From: JAZNOL01 sp045580815
GTDB taxonomy: Bacteria > Bacillota > Clostridia > RUG12999
Reading direction: 5' to 3'
Assembly (NCBI GenBank): GCA_045580815.1
Contig: JAZNOL010000041.1
Location: 1-35,982 of the forward strand
Length of the DNA: 35,982 bases
Below, in pieces: positions 24,061 to 33,072 of the stretch. The notes beneath the pieces are model-generated. The model did not search any database and was not told the origin of the DNA. It saw nothing but the letters and a program-made list of their open reading frames with translations. The position numbers and the translations under genes are program-made. How positions within the stretch are numbered: the stretch's first letter is position 1; every line of letters begins with the position of its first letter.

Positions 24061-25104
24061 ATGAAAGCATATATTGTTCTTGAAAACGGAGAAATTTTTG
24101 AAGGTACCCGTATAGGTGCCCAAAATGACGTTTGCGGCGAGCTTGTTTTTTCAACAACCGCCGGCGGATATATTGAAACTGTTACCGACCCGTCCTATTT
24201 CGGACAGATTGTTGTGGGCACATTCCCGCTTATGGGAAATTACGGGATTATTGAAGACGACCTTGAATCGGACAAACCTGCGTTAGCGGCGTTTGTCACT
24301 TCTTCTGTATGCGAAACTCCGTCAAATTTCAGATGTGACGGCACTTTGGAATCCTATCTTGAAAAACAGGGGATTGTGGCACTTTGCGGTGTTGATACAC
24401 GCCGTATTACAACAATTATCCGTGAAAACGGCGTTATGAACGCCAAAATTGTAAGCGACCCCAAAAACGCAGATTTTAACGAAATAAAATCATATGGCAT
24501 TAAAAATGCCGTATCAACCGTCAGCACAAAAGCACCTGCTGTTTTTAAGGCGGACGGCGAGAAAAAATTTGATGTTGCTCTTCTTGATTTAGGTGTAAAA
24601 CGCAGTCTTATTAAATCTCTTTGTGTTCTTGGCTGTGACGTGACAGTCCTTCCCTTTAACACCGGTGCAGACGAGCTTTTAAAATATGACGGAGTTGTTA
24701 TTTCCGAAGGTCCGGGCGACCCATCAAATAATGCAGAGGTTATAAAAACTGTGGGCGAAATTTTCGGCAAAAAACCGATTTTTGCCGCAGGTCTCGGGCA
24801 TCAGCTTATGGCGCTTTCTGCCGGCGGAAAGGTTGAAAAGCTCAAATACGGTCATCGTGGAGGCAGTCAGCCTGTTAAAGATTTAAACGAAAACCGTGTT
24901 TATATAACAAATCAGAACCACGGATTTGCTGTTGATGCCGAATCCTTGCCGGGTTTTGCATCTGTTACTCATGTAAATGCAAACGACGGCACCTGTGAAG
25001 GTATCAGCTATCCCAATCACAGTGCATTTTCTGTTCAGTTTTCACCAAACCGTGAAACGCTTAACCGGTTTATTACCCTTATGGAGGTGTCATCATGCCG
25101 CTGA
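24061..25104 (+). CDS. carA: Carbamoyl phosphate synthase small subunit, glutaminase triad lost
   Basis: The 347-residue protein aligns over the full CarA length: the N-terminal domain (LVFSTTAGGYIETVTDPSY, CGVDTRRIT) and the class I amidotransferase domain (VVISEGPGDPSN, GHRGGSQPV, ITNQNHGFAVD). Yet the catalytic triad is gone. The nucleophile motif GICLGHQ reads AAGLGHQ (Gly244 in place of Cys), and the HPE motif reads SPN (Ser328 and Asn330 in place of His and Glu). The residues are unambiguous in the DNA at 24790-24792 and 25042-25050. It should not hydrolyse glutamine and probably has a structural or regulatory role with CarB, which would then use free ammonia. It overlaps carB by ten bases. 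Confidence 0.93.
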   Translation: MKAYIVLENGEIFEGTRIGAQNDVCGELVFSTTAGGYIETVTDPSYFGQIVVGTFPLMGNYGIIEDDLESDKPALAAFVTSSVCETPSNFRCDGTLESYLEKQGIVALCGVDTRRITTIIRENGVMNAKIVSDPKNADFNEIKSYGIKNAVSTVSTKAPAVFKADGEKKFDVALLDLGVKRSLIKSLCVLGCDVTVLPFNTGADELLKYDGVVISEGPGDPSNNAEVIKTVGEIFGKKPIFAAGLGHQLMALSAGGKVEKLKYGHRGGSQPVKDLNENRVYITNQNHGFAVDAESLPGFASVTHVNANDGTCEGISYPNHSAFSVQFSPNRETLNRFITLMEVSSCR

Positions 25105-28100
25105 GAAGTGATATAAAAAAAGTTCTTGTTATAGGCTCAGGTCCTATTGTAATCGGTCAGGCGGCAGAGTTTGACTATTCCGGAACGCAGGCGTGCCGTG
25201 TTCTTAAAGATGCAGGGCTTAACGTTGTTCTTGTAAACTCAAACCCGGCAACAATCATGACAGACACCGCAATGGCAGACGAAATTTATTTAGAGCCTCT
25301 TACAGAAGACACAATCAAACGTATTATAGAAAAAGAACGTCCGGACAGTCTGCTTGCTTCAATGGGCGGTCAGACAGGACTTACCACAGCAATGAAACTG
25401 TCAAAAAGCGGTTTTCTTGACAAAATGGGCGTTAAGCTTATCGGCACAAATGCCGAGGCTATTGACAAAGCAGAAGACCGCGACCTGTTTAAAAAGACAA
25501 TGGAAAAAATCGGTCAGCCGGTTATTCCGTCAGACATTGCAACAGATATCGACTATGCCCTTGAGGTTGCCGACCGCATAGGATACCCGGTTATTATCCG
25601 CCCGGCGTTTACACTTGGCGGTGCAGGCGGCGGTGTGGCATATACTAAAGACGAATTTATAAAAATTGCGTCAAACGGACTTATGCTGTCCCCGATTTCG
25701 CAAATTCTTGTTGAAAAATATATCTACGGATGGAAAGAAATTGAATTTGAAGCTATCCGTGACAAAAATGGCAACGCAATCACCGTGTGCAGTATGGAAA
25801 ACTTTGACCCGGTTGGTATTCACACCGGCGACAGCATTGTTGTTGCTCCGGCACTGACACTTTCAAGCAAAGAGATGAATATGCTAAAACAGGCATCTCT
25901 TGACATTATAACCGAGCTTGAAATTGAGGGTGGCTGTAACTGCCAGTTTGCACTTGACCCAAACAGCTTTGAATATGCCGTAATTGAAGTTAATCCCCGT
26001 GTTTCCCGTTCTTCGGCACTTGCATCAAAGGCTACCGGCTACCCAATTGCAAAGGTTGCGGCAAAAATTGCGTTAGGCTACACACTTGACGAAATTAAAA
26101 ACGATGTTACCGGCGTAACCTACGCCTGCTGTGAGCCTGCTGTTGACTATGTTGCACTGAAATTCCCCAAATGGCCTTTTGACAAATTTGTTTATGCAAA
26201 ACGCACGCTTGGCACACAAATGAAAGCCACCGGCGAAGTTATGTCAATTGCTCCGTCCTTTGAAATGGCTGTTATGAAAGCTGTAAGAGGTGCGGAAATC
26301 GGGCTTGACACACTTTCCATGCCAAAGGTTCAGGGGGTAGAGGATATAAAAGCCGAGCTTCACAATATGACCGATTTGCGTATGTTTGTGGTTTATGAAG
26401 CGTTAAAACGCGGCATAAGCATTGACGAAATCTATGACATAACAAAAATCGACAAATGGTTTATTTCACGGCTTAAAAATCTTGCGGATTACGAAGAAAA
26501 AATAAAATCGGAATTTAACGAAGAATTATATATAAAAGGCAAAAAACTGGGCTTTACCGACGAAGCAATCACAAGGCTCAGCGGCAAAAAAATAGAAAAC
26601 CCCAAATCCTGTGTTTATCGTATGGTTGACACCTGTGCAGGCGAATTTGCCGCCTCAACACCGTATTTTTACAGCTGTTTTGAGGACTATTGCGAAGCAC
26701 GCCAGGTTAAAGACGAACGTAAAAAAATTATTGTTTTAGGTTCGGGACCTATCCGTATCGGTCAGGGCATTGAGTTTGACTATTCTTCCGTTCATTGCGT
26801 ATGGACACTAAAATCCCTGGGTTACAGTGTTGTTATCATTAACAACAATCCCGAAACCGTTTCAACAGATTTTGACACTGCCGACAGACTTTATTTTGAA
26901 CCGCTTACAAAAGAGGACGTTTTAAACGTTATCAAGGTTGAGCAGCCCGAGGGCGTTGTTGTGGCGTTTGGCGGTCAGACGGCAATTAAGCTGGCAAAAT
27001 TCCTTGATGACAATGGCATAAAAATTCTCGGCACAAGTGCCGAGGGCATTGATATGGCAGAAGACCGTGAACGTTTTGATGCCCTGCTTGAACAGTTCTC
27101 AATCAGCCGTCCCAAAGGCTCAACCGTGCTTACTCTTGAAGAGGCAATTGAAGCGGCAAAACGGCTTGAGTTTCCTGTTCTTCTTCGTCCGTCCTACGTT
27201 ATAGGCGGTCAGAACATGACCATTGCCTACACCGAGGACGATATTAAACGTTATATGAATGTTATTCTGTCGCAGGGCATTGATAATCCGGTGCTTGTTG
27301 ACAAATATATGTCCGGAAACGAGCTTGAAGTTGACGTTATTTCTGACGGAAACGATGTGCTTATCCCCGGAATTATGCAACACATCGAGCGTGCAGGCGT
27401 TCACAGCGGCGACTCAATTGCCGTGTATCCGCCCTACAGCATAAGCGACGTTATGCTTGAAAAAATAATCGACTGTTCGCAAAAGCTTGCACTTTCTTTA
27501 AAAACAAGGGGACTTGTAAATATCCAATATCTTATTTATAAAAACGAGCTTTATGTTATTGAGGTTAACCCCCGTGCATCACGTACTATTCCGTATATAA
27601 GCAAAGTCAGCGGCGTGCCTATGTGTGACATTGCAACACGTGTTATGCTGGGCGAAAGTTTAAAATCTCAAGGCTACGGAACAGGTCTTTACAAAACTCC
27701 GCCGTATTTTGCGGTTAAAGCACCGGTGTTCTCTTTTGAAAAGCTCACCATGATAAACTCTATTCTCGGCCCGGAAATGAAATCAACCGGCGAGGTTTTG
27801 GGCATAGGCAAAACTCTTAACGAAGCCTTGTTTAAAGGACTTGTAGCATCCGGACTTGATATCCGTCCCGTTTGCGGCGGTGTTTATATCAGTGTTCATT
27901 CAAAAGACCGTGCCGAGCTTCTGGGACTTGTTAAAAAATTCTGCGATGCGGGGCTTAAAATTTATGCAAGTGCAGACAACTGCGAAACCATAAAAAATCT
28001 TGGCATTTCGCCCGAAGCTGTTGAAATTGACGGTGTAACTGCTCTTATGGAAGACAAAAAAATCGACTATGTTGTTTACACAAACTCCGGCAGTCCTGAA

Positions 28101-29102
28101 GAAAACGAGCAGTATATAAAATTGCATACCCGTGCTGTTCAGCTTGAAATTGCGTGCTTTACGTCTCTTGACACGGCAAACGCAATGGCAGACATTCTGC
28201 TCAGCCGGTTTAATGAAAACAACACCGAGCTTGTTGATATTGTTCACCTGCGCAGTAAACGGCAGAAAATACATTTCCTTAAAATGCAGGGCAGTGGCGA
28301 TGATTATATTTTCATTGACAATTTTGACGGCAAGATAACCTGCCCGGAATCTCTGGCGGTAATGTTTGCTGACAGACATTACGGCATCGGTTCTCTCGGA
28401 CTTATTCTGATTGAAAAATCCGACAAGGCGGATGCAAAAATGCGTGTATTTAACGCTGATGGAAGCCGTGCCCAGACAGCCGGAAACTCTATCCGTTGCG
28501 TTGCAAAATATCTCTATGACAACGAGATTGTAACCCATCAGCACATGAAAATCGAAACCGACAGCGGCATAAACAGCCTGCGTGTATATCTTTATAGCGG
28601 AAAAGTGCGCAGTGTAAGTGTTGATATGGGCAAACCCAAGTTTACACCGGCAGAAATTCCGGCGCTGCTTGATGGCGACAAAATCATTGACAAGCCCGTG
28701 AATATCGGCGGTGAAACCTACAATGTGACCTGCCTTTCTGTGGGCAATCCCCATTGCGTGGTATTCTGCGAAAACGTTGCGGCATTTGATGTTAAAAACA
28801 TCGGTCCGCTGTTTGAAAACGCAGAGATTTTCCCCGAACGTATCAACACCGAATTTGTAAAAGTGCTTGACCCATACACCTTGCGTATGCGTGTGTGGGA
28901 ACGTAGCAACGGCGAAACTCCTGCATGCGGCACAGGAGCCTGTGCGGCTGTTGTTGCGGCTGTTGAAAACGGATATTGCAAAAAAGGCGCTGATATTATC
29001 GTAAGAGTAAGCGGCGGTGAAATTGTTTGCAATTACGACGGCGAAAAGGTTGTTCTCACCGGCAATGCCGACCTTGTTTTCGAGGGCGATATTAAATATT
29101 AA
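25095..29102 (+). CDS. carB: Carbamoyl phosphate synthase large subunit fused to a DapF-like domain
   Basis: The 1335-residue protein starts with a complete CarB (about 1-1055): two ATP-grasp halves (GSGPIVIGQAAEFDYSGTQA near 12; GSGPIRIGQGIEFDYSSVH near 550), ALDPNSFEYAVIEVNPRVSR, and the C-terminal MGS-like allosteric domain ending near TSLDTANAMADILLSRF. It makes carbamoyl phosphate from bicarbonate, ATP and ammonia. From about 1058 to the end there follows a full-length diaminopimelate epimerase fold: FLKMQGSGDDYIFID, FNADGSRAQTAGNSIRC, VGNPHCVVF, FPERINTEFV, VWERSNGETPACGTGACAA. The first catalytic Cys is Ala1129; the second is kept (Cys1278). There is no in-frame start codon or ribosome binding site at the junction, so this is a true fusion. 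The ATG follows GGAGGTG. Confidence 0.94.
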   Translation: MPLRSDIKKVLVIGSGPIVIGQAAEFDYSGTQACRVLKDAGLNVVLVNSNPATIMTDTAMADEIYLEPLTEDTIKRIIEKERPDSLLASMGGQTGLTTAMKLSKSGFLDKMGVKLIGTNAEAIDKAEDRDLFKKTMEKIGQPVIPSDIATDIDYALEVADRIGYPVIIRPAFTLGGAGGGVAYTKDEFIKIASNGLMLSPISQILVEKYIYGWKEIEFEAIRDKNGNAITVCSMENFDPVGIHTGDSIVVAPALTLSSKEMNMLKQASLDIITELEIEGGCNCQFALDPNSFEYAVIEVNPRVSRSSALASKATGYPIAKVAAKIALGYTLDEIKNDVTGVTYACCEPAVDYVALKFPKWPFDKFVYAKRTLGTQMKATGEVMSIAPSFEMAVMKAVRGAEIGLDTLSMPKVQGVEDIKAELHNMTDLRMFVVYEALKRGISIDEIYDITKIDKWFISRLKNLADYEEKIKSEFNEELYIKGKKLGFTDEAITRLSGKKIENPKSCVYRMVDTCAGEFAASTPYFYSCFEDYCEARQVKDERKKIIVLGSGPIRIGQGIEFDYSSVHCVWTLKSLGYSVVIINNNPETVSTDFDTADRLYFEPLTKEDVLNVIKVEQPEGVVVAFGGQTAIKLAKFLDDNGIKILGTSAEGIDMAEDRERFDALLEQFSISRPKGSTVLTLEEAIEAAKRLEFPVLLRPSYVIGGQNMTIAYTEDDIKRYMNVILSQGIDNPVLVDKYMSGNELEVDVISDGNDVLIPGIMQHIERAGVHSGDSIAVYPPYSISDVMLEKIIDCSQKLALSLKTRGLVNIQYLIYKNELYVIEVNPRASRTIPYISKVSGVPMCDIATRVMLGESLKSQGYGTGLYKTPPYFAVKAPVFSFEKLTMINSILGPEMKSTGEVLGIGKTLNEALFKGLVASGLDIRPVCGGVYISVHSKDRAELLGLVKKFCDAGLKIYASADNCETIKNLGISPEAVEIDGVTALMEDKKIDYVVYTNSGSPEENEQYIKLHTRAVQLEIACFTSLDTANAMADILLSRFNENNTELVDIVHLRSKRQKIHFLKMQGSGDDYIFIDNFDGKITCPESLAVMFADRHYGIGSLGLILIEKSDKADAKMRVFNADGSRAQTAGNSIRCVAKYLYDNEIVTHQHMKIETDSGINSLRVYLYSGKVRSVSVDMGKPKFTPAEIPALLDGDKIIDKPVNIGGETYNVTCLSVGNPHCVVFCENVAAFDVKNIGPLFENAEIFPERINTEFVKVLDPYTLRMRVWERSNGETPACGTGACAAVVAAVENGYCKKGADIIVRVSGGEIVCNYDGEKVVLTGNADLVFEGDIKY

Positions 29103-29116
29103 TAAAAATAAATATG

Positions 29117-29153
29117 AAAAATGCAGAAACGAAAATTTCGTTTCTGCATTTTT
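29117..29153. terminator. Bidirectional terminator between carB and gpsA
   Basis: An 18-bp perfect inverted repeat (29117-29134 with 29136-29153) begins with AAAAA and ends with TTTTT, so it can stop both the arginine operon and the converging uvrB-gpsA transcript. Confidence 0.9.
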
Positions 29154-29172
29154 ATAAATGGTTTTGTACAGA

Positions 29173-30180
29173 TTAAAAAATAATCTCCGATTCATGACGT
29201 TTTTTGCGGGTCATCAGCTTTGCAACTGCATCGCGAGCACTGCCATTTTTAAAGAGCACCTTATATGCCGCATTTGTGATAGGCATTTCTATGCCGCATC
29301 TTTTAGAAAGATGATAAGCTGCTTTTGTCGCCGGAACACCCTCAACAACCATTTTCACTTCTTCTATGGCTTCCTTGGCGGATTTTCCCTGTCCGATTAA
29401 AATTCCGGCACGTCTGTTTCGTGAATGCATACTTGTGCAAGTAACAATCAGATCACCCATACCGGTGAGTCCGAAAAAGGTTTCGCGTTCTGCACCAAGT
29501 GCAATGCCCAGACGTGAAATTTCCGTCATGCCACGTGTCATAAGTGCCGCTTTGGCATTGTCGCCAAGCTCAAGACCGTCGCATACGCCGGCACAAAGGG
29601 CAATAACATTTTTAAGTGCACCACCGTATTCAACGCCGATAATGTCGTCACATGTATAAACACGGAAACTGTCTGTCATAAAAATATCCTGAACCTCGCG
29701 TGCCAGTTTTGGATTTCTGGAGGCAACCACATTTGTGGTGGGCTTGCAACGTGCAACCTCTTCGGCGTGGGACGGACCGGATAAAACAGCAATTTCACCG
29801 CCGCCCAGTGTCTGGATGATAGCTTCAGACAGGCGGCAATAAGATTCATCATCAAGTCCTTTTGACAAACTAATAATTGGTTGATTATTTATATTGATAT
29901 ATTTCGATATTTCTTTTGCGGTTGATTTTACTGCCTTTGAAGGAACAGCCGAAACTATGTATTCGGCATCCTTTATACAAAACTCCATATCATTGCTGAA
30001 GGTGATGGAATCAGGAAGTGAAATGCCCGGTAAAAACGGCTTGTTTTCCTTGTATTTAAGCAGATTGTCGCTTTCTTCTTTTTTGTAAGACCAGAGTTTT
30101 ACATCGAAACCTTTCGATGCAAGAAGAACTGCAATTGCAGTACCCCATCCGCCTGAACCGATAACTGATATTTTTGTCAT
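29173..30180 (-). CDS. gpsA: Glycerol-3-phosphate dehydrogenase [NAD(P)+]
   Basis: The 335-residue protein has the N-terminal Rossmann motif VIGSGGWGTA near 5-14, the SLSKGLD segment, VLSGPSHAEEVA and the catalytic region YGGALKNVIALCAG (conserved Lys), followed by GLTGMGDLIVTC. It reduces dihydroxyacetone phosphate to sn-glycerol 3-phosphate for phospholipid synthesis. GAAAGGGTG precedes the ATG. It is the last gene of the uvrB-uvrA transcript, 29 bases after uvrA. Length and motifs are ordinary. Confidence 0.96.
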   Translation of the reverse strand: MTKISVIGSGGWGTAIAVLLASKGFDVKLWSYKKEESDNLLKYKENKPFLPGISLPDSITFSNDMEFCIKDAEYIVSAVPSKAVKSTAKEISKYININNQPIISLSKGLDDESYCRLSEAIIQTLGGGEIAVLSGPSHAEEVARCKPTTNVVASRNPKLAREVQDIFMTDSFRVYTCDDIIGVEYGGALKNVIALCAGVCDGLELGDNAKAALMTRGMTEISRLGIALGAERETFFGLTGMGDLIVTCTSMHSRNRRAGILIGQGKSAKEAIEEVKMVVEGVPATKAAYHLSKRCGIEMPITNAAYKVLFKNGSARDAVAKLMTRKKRHESEIIF

Positions 30181-30209
30181 AGTTTACACCCTTTCGTAAA
30201 CTTATTTTA

Positions 30210-33059
30210 TTAAATCTGTTTTTTTGATTTTTCTTTTTTAAATATTTTATCGAGAAACTGTCCCGTATATGACTTTTTGCATTTAGCAACCTCTTCGGGA
30301 GTTCCGCACACAACAACCGTACCGCCTTTGTCACCGCCCTCGGGACCCATATCAACAATATAATCGGCAGTTTTTATAACGTCAAGGTTATGCTCTATTA
30401 CTATAACTGTGTTTCCACCCTCAACAAGCTCCTGGAGTACATCTATAAGCTTTTTAACATCTGCCTGATGAAGCCCTGTTGTAGGCTCGTCAAGGATATA
30501 AACAGTTCTGCCTGTGGAGCGTTTAGAAAGCTCTGTTGCAAGTTTTACCCTTTGTGCTTCACCGCCTGATAGTGTAGTGGAGCTTTGACCGAGCTTTACA
30601 TAGCCAAGTCCAACCTGTGCTATAGTTTCAAGACGGCGTTGTATCTTAGGTATGTTTTTGAAAAATTCAACTGCCTCATCAACAGTCATTTCAAGTACGT
30701 CATATATGGATTTTCCTTTGTACTTGACTTCAAGAGTTTCACGGTTATATCTCATTCCGTTGCATACTTCACAGGGAACGTAAACATCAGACAGAAAGTT
30801 CATTTCAATTTTTACTATACCGTCACCCGAGCAAGCTTCACATCTGCCGCCTTTAACGTTAAAGCTGAACCTGTTTGATTTATATCCACGTACCTTTGCT
30901 TCGTTTGTCGAGGCAAATACCTCACGTATATCTGTAAATAGGTTAGTGTACGTTGCAGGGTTAGAGCGTGGCGTTCTGCCGATAGGACTTTGGTTTATAT
31001 CAATCACCTTATCAAGCTCATCTATACCCAAAATCTCTTTGTGAGCACCTGGTCGTGTACCTGCTCCGTTTAAGGTGTGAGCGAGGCTTTTGTACAGTAT
31101 CTCATTTACAAGTGAGCTCTTTCCTGAGCCTGACACGCCCGTTACACATGTAAGCACACCTGTGGGAAATTTTACATTTATGTTTTTCAAGTTGTTTTCA
31201 TGAGCACCTTTGACAGTTATCCAGCCCTTTGGGTTTCTGCGTATCTGCGGTACGGGTATACTAAGCTCACCGCTTAAATATTTGCCTGTAACGGAGTCGG
31301 GAAACCTTGAAAGCTCCTCTGCCGTACCTTCGCCTACAATTCTTCCGCCGTGTATGCCTGCGCCTGGCCCTACGTCTACTATGTGGTCGGCGGCAAGCAT
31401 TGTGTCTGTATCATGCTCAACTACTATTACAGTGTTACCTAAATCACGCAGATGCAAAAGTGTGCCTATAAGCCTGCCGTTGTCACGCTGATGCAGACCG
31501 ATGCTGGGTTCGTCAAGAATATATAATACTCCTGTAAGTCCTGAGCCAATCTGCGTTGCAAGACGTATTCGCTGTGCTTCGCCGCCCGATAATGTTCCTG
31601 ATGAACGTGACAGCGTAAGATAATCAAGTCCGACATTCAACAGAAATTGAAGTCGCGATTTTATCTCTTTTATAATCTGATTTGCAATAATCATTTCACG
31701 CTCGGTAAATGTTACGGAATTTATAAAATCCATTTCGTCCTTTATTGACATTTCCGTAAACTCATATATGTTTTTACCGCCAATAGTAACGGCAAGCATA
31801 TCATCATTGAGTCTTGCACCATGGCATTTAGGACAGGTTATATCGCTCATATACCGACTAATATCGCTTCTTGCATATTCTGATGTAGGTCTGTCGTATC
31901 TGCGTTGCAGGTTTGTAATAACACCCTCAAAGGGCATATTATATTCGCCGTTTCCGTATGCACGGTGATATTTCATTTTAATTTTTTCTTCGCCCGTACC
32001 GTAGAGGACTGCATTTTTTGCAGCTTCAGGTATATCCTTATATGGGGTGTTTATATCAAACCCGTATTTATCTGCAATTGCCTTATATGACATATATGCA
32101 ATACTTGTGGGATCATCATAACTGTTCCAACCACTGCACCGTATGGCACCGTCTATAAGGCTTTTGTTTTTATCCACAACAACGAGATCAGGATCAATTT
32201 TCATCAATACACCAAGTCCGTCGCAATGAGGACACGCACCAAACGGATTATTGAAAGAGAACAATCTCGGTTCAGGCTCGGAAATACTTATTCCACATTC
32301 GTCACAGGCATAGCTCTGTGAAAAACGCATCATTTCTCCGTCCACCACTTCAATCACAACAATATCACCTGACAGCTTTAATGCAGTTTCTATGGAGTCG
32401 CTTAGCCTTGACCTTATATCATCTTTTACTATGAGTCTGTCGATTACTATATCAATATTATGCTTTACGGTTTTCTTTAAGGCAGGCGGCTCTGCAACGT
32501 CATACATTTCACCGTCAACCTTTATTCGCACATAACCGCTTTTCTTTGCACTCTCAAATATATTCTTATGCTCACCCTTTTTAGCTGTAACAATAGGAGC
32601 AAGCACCTGTATACGTGAACGTTCGGGTAGCTCCATAATTCTGTCTGTAATCTGGTCAACCGTCTGACGCTTAACCTCTTTACCGCACTTAGGACAGTGT
32701 GGTATTCCCACTCTTGCGTACAAAAGCCGCAGATAGTCATATATTTCAGTTACAGTGCCTACGGTAGAACGTGGATTTTTTGAGGTAGTTTTCTGATCAA
32801 TACTGATAGCAGGCGACAATCCTTCAATATAATCGACATCAGGCTTGTCCATCTGACCTAAAAACATTCTTGCGTATGAAGAAAGCGATTCTACATACCG
32901 TCTCTGACCTTCGGCATATATAGTATCAAATGCAAGCGAGCTTTTACCTGAACCTGACAGACCTGTCAGAACAACAAGCTTTTCACGCGGAATATTCACA
33001 GATACATTTTTAAGGTTATGCACTCTTGCACCCTGTATTTTAATTTCATTATTTTTCAT
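30210..33059 (-). CDS. uvrA: UvrABC excision nuclease subunit A
   Basis: The 949-residue protein has both ABC ATPase modules: Walker A GLSGSGKSSLAFDT near 33 and GVSGSGKSSLVNEI near 640, and two LSGGEAQR signatures. The zinc-binding cysteines are present (CDECGISISE with CPHCDGLG; CEACSGDG with CEVCNGMRY). UvrA recognises bulky DNA damage and loads UvrB. It keeps the standard length. It is encoded in the same direction as uvrB, with one small unknown gene between them, and gpsA follows. Confidence 0.98.
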   Translation of the reverse strand: MKNNEIKIQGARVHNLKNVSVNIPREKLVVLTGLSGSGKSSLAFDTIYAEGQRRYVESLSSYARMFLGQMDKPDVDYIEGLSPAISIDQKTTSKNPRSTVGTVTEIYDYLRLLYARVGIPHCPKCGKEVKRQTVDQITDRIMELPERSRIQVLAPIVTAKKGEHKNIFESAKKSGYVRIKVDGEMYDVAEPPALKKTVKHNIDIVIDRLIVKDDIRSRLSDSIETALKLSGDIVVIEVVDGEMMRFSQSYACDECGISISEPEPRLFSFNNPFGACPHCDGLGVLMKIDPDLVVVDKNKSLIDGAIRCSGWNSYDDPTSIAYMSYKAIADKYGFDINTPYKDIPEAAKNAVLYGTGEEKIKMKYHRAYGNGEYNMPFEGVITNLQRRYDRPTSEYARSDISRYMSDITCPKCHGARLNDDMLAVTIGGKNIYEFTEMSIKDEMDFINSVTFTEREMIIANQIIKEIKSRLQFLLNVGLDYLTLSRSSGTLSGGEAQRIRLATQIGSGLTGVLYILDEPSIGLHQRDNGRLIGTLLHLRDLGNTVIVVEHDTDTMLAADHIVDVGPGAGIHGGRIVGEGTAEELSRFPDSVTGKYLSGELSIPVPQIRRNPKGWITVKGAHENNLKNINVKFPTGVLTCVTGVSGSGKSSLVNEILYKSLAHTLNGAGTRPGAHKEILGIDELDKVIDINQSPIGRTPRSNPATYTNLFTDIREVFASTNEAKVRGYKSNRFSFNVKGGRCEACSGDGIVKIEMNFLSDVYVPCEVCNGMRYNRETLEVKYKGKSIYDVLEMTVDEAVEFFKNIPKIQRRLETIAQVGLGYVKLGQSSTTLSGGEAQRVKLATELSKRSTGRTVYILDEPTTGLHQADVKKLIDVLQELVEGGNTVIVIEHNLDVIKTADYIVDMGPEGGDKGGTVVVCGTPEEVAKCKKSYTGQFLDKIFKKEKSKKQI

Positions 33060-33072
33060 AATTCACCTCGTA

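Noticed and set aside
25095..29102. Fusion produced by a sequencing frameshift
   Set aside because: The frame is continuous with good family matches on both sides of the junction, and no separate start codon or ribosome binding site for DapF exists near 28230-28284. Independent reads would settle it.
27900..29195. 431-codon frame antisense to the DapF-like part of carB
   Set aside because: It is a shadow of a long coding gene on the other strand. The sense strand has clear CarB and DapF motifs, and the antisense protein is a Phe/Asn/Cys-rich mixture with no recognisable motif.
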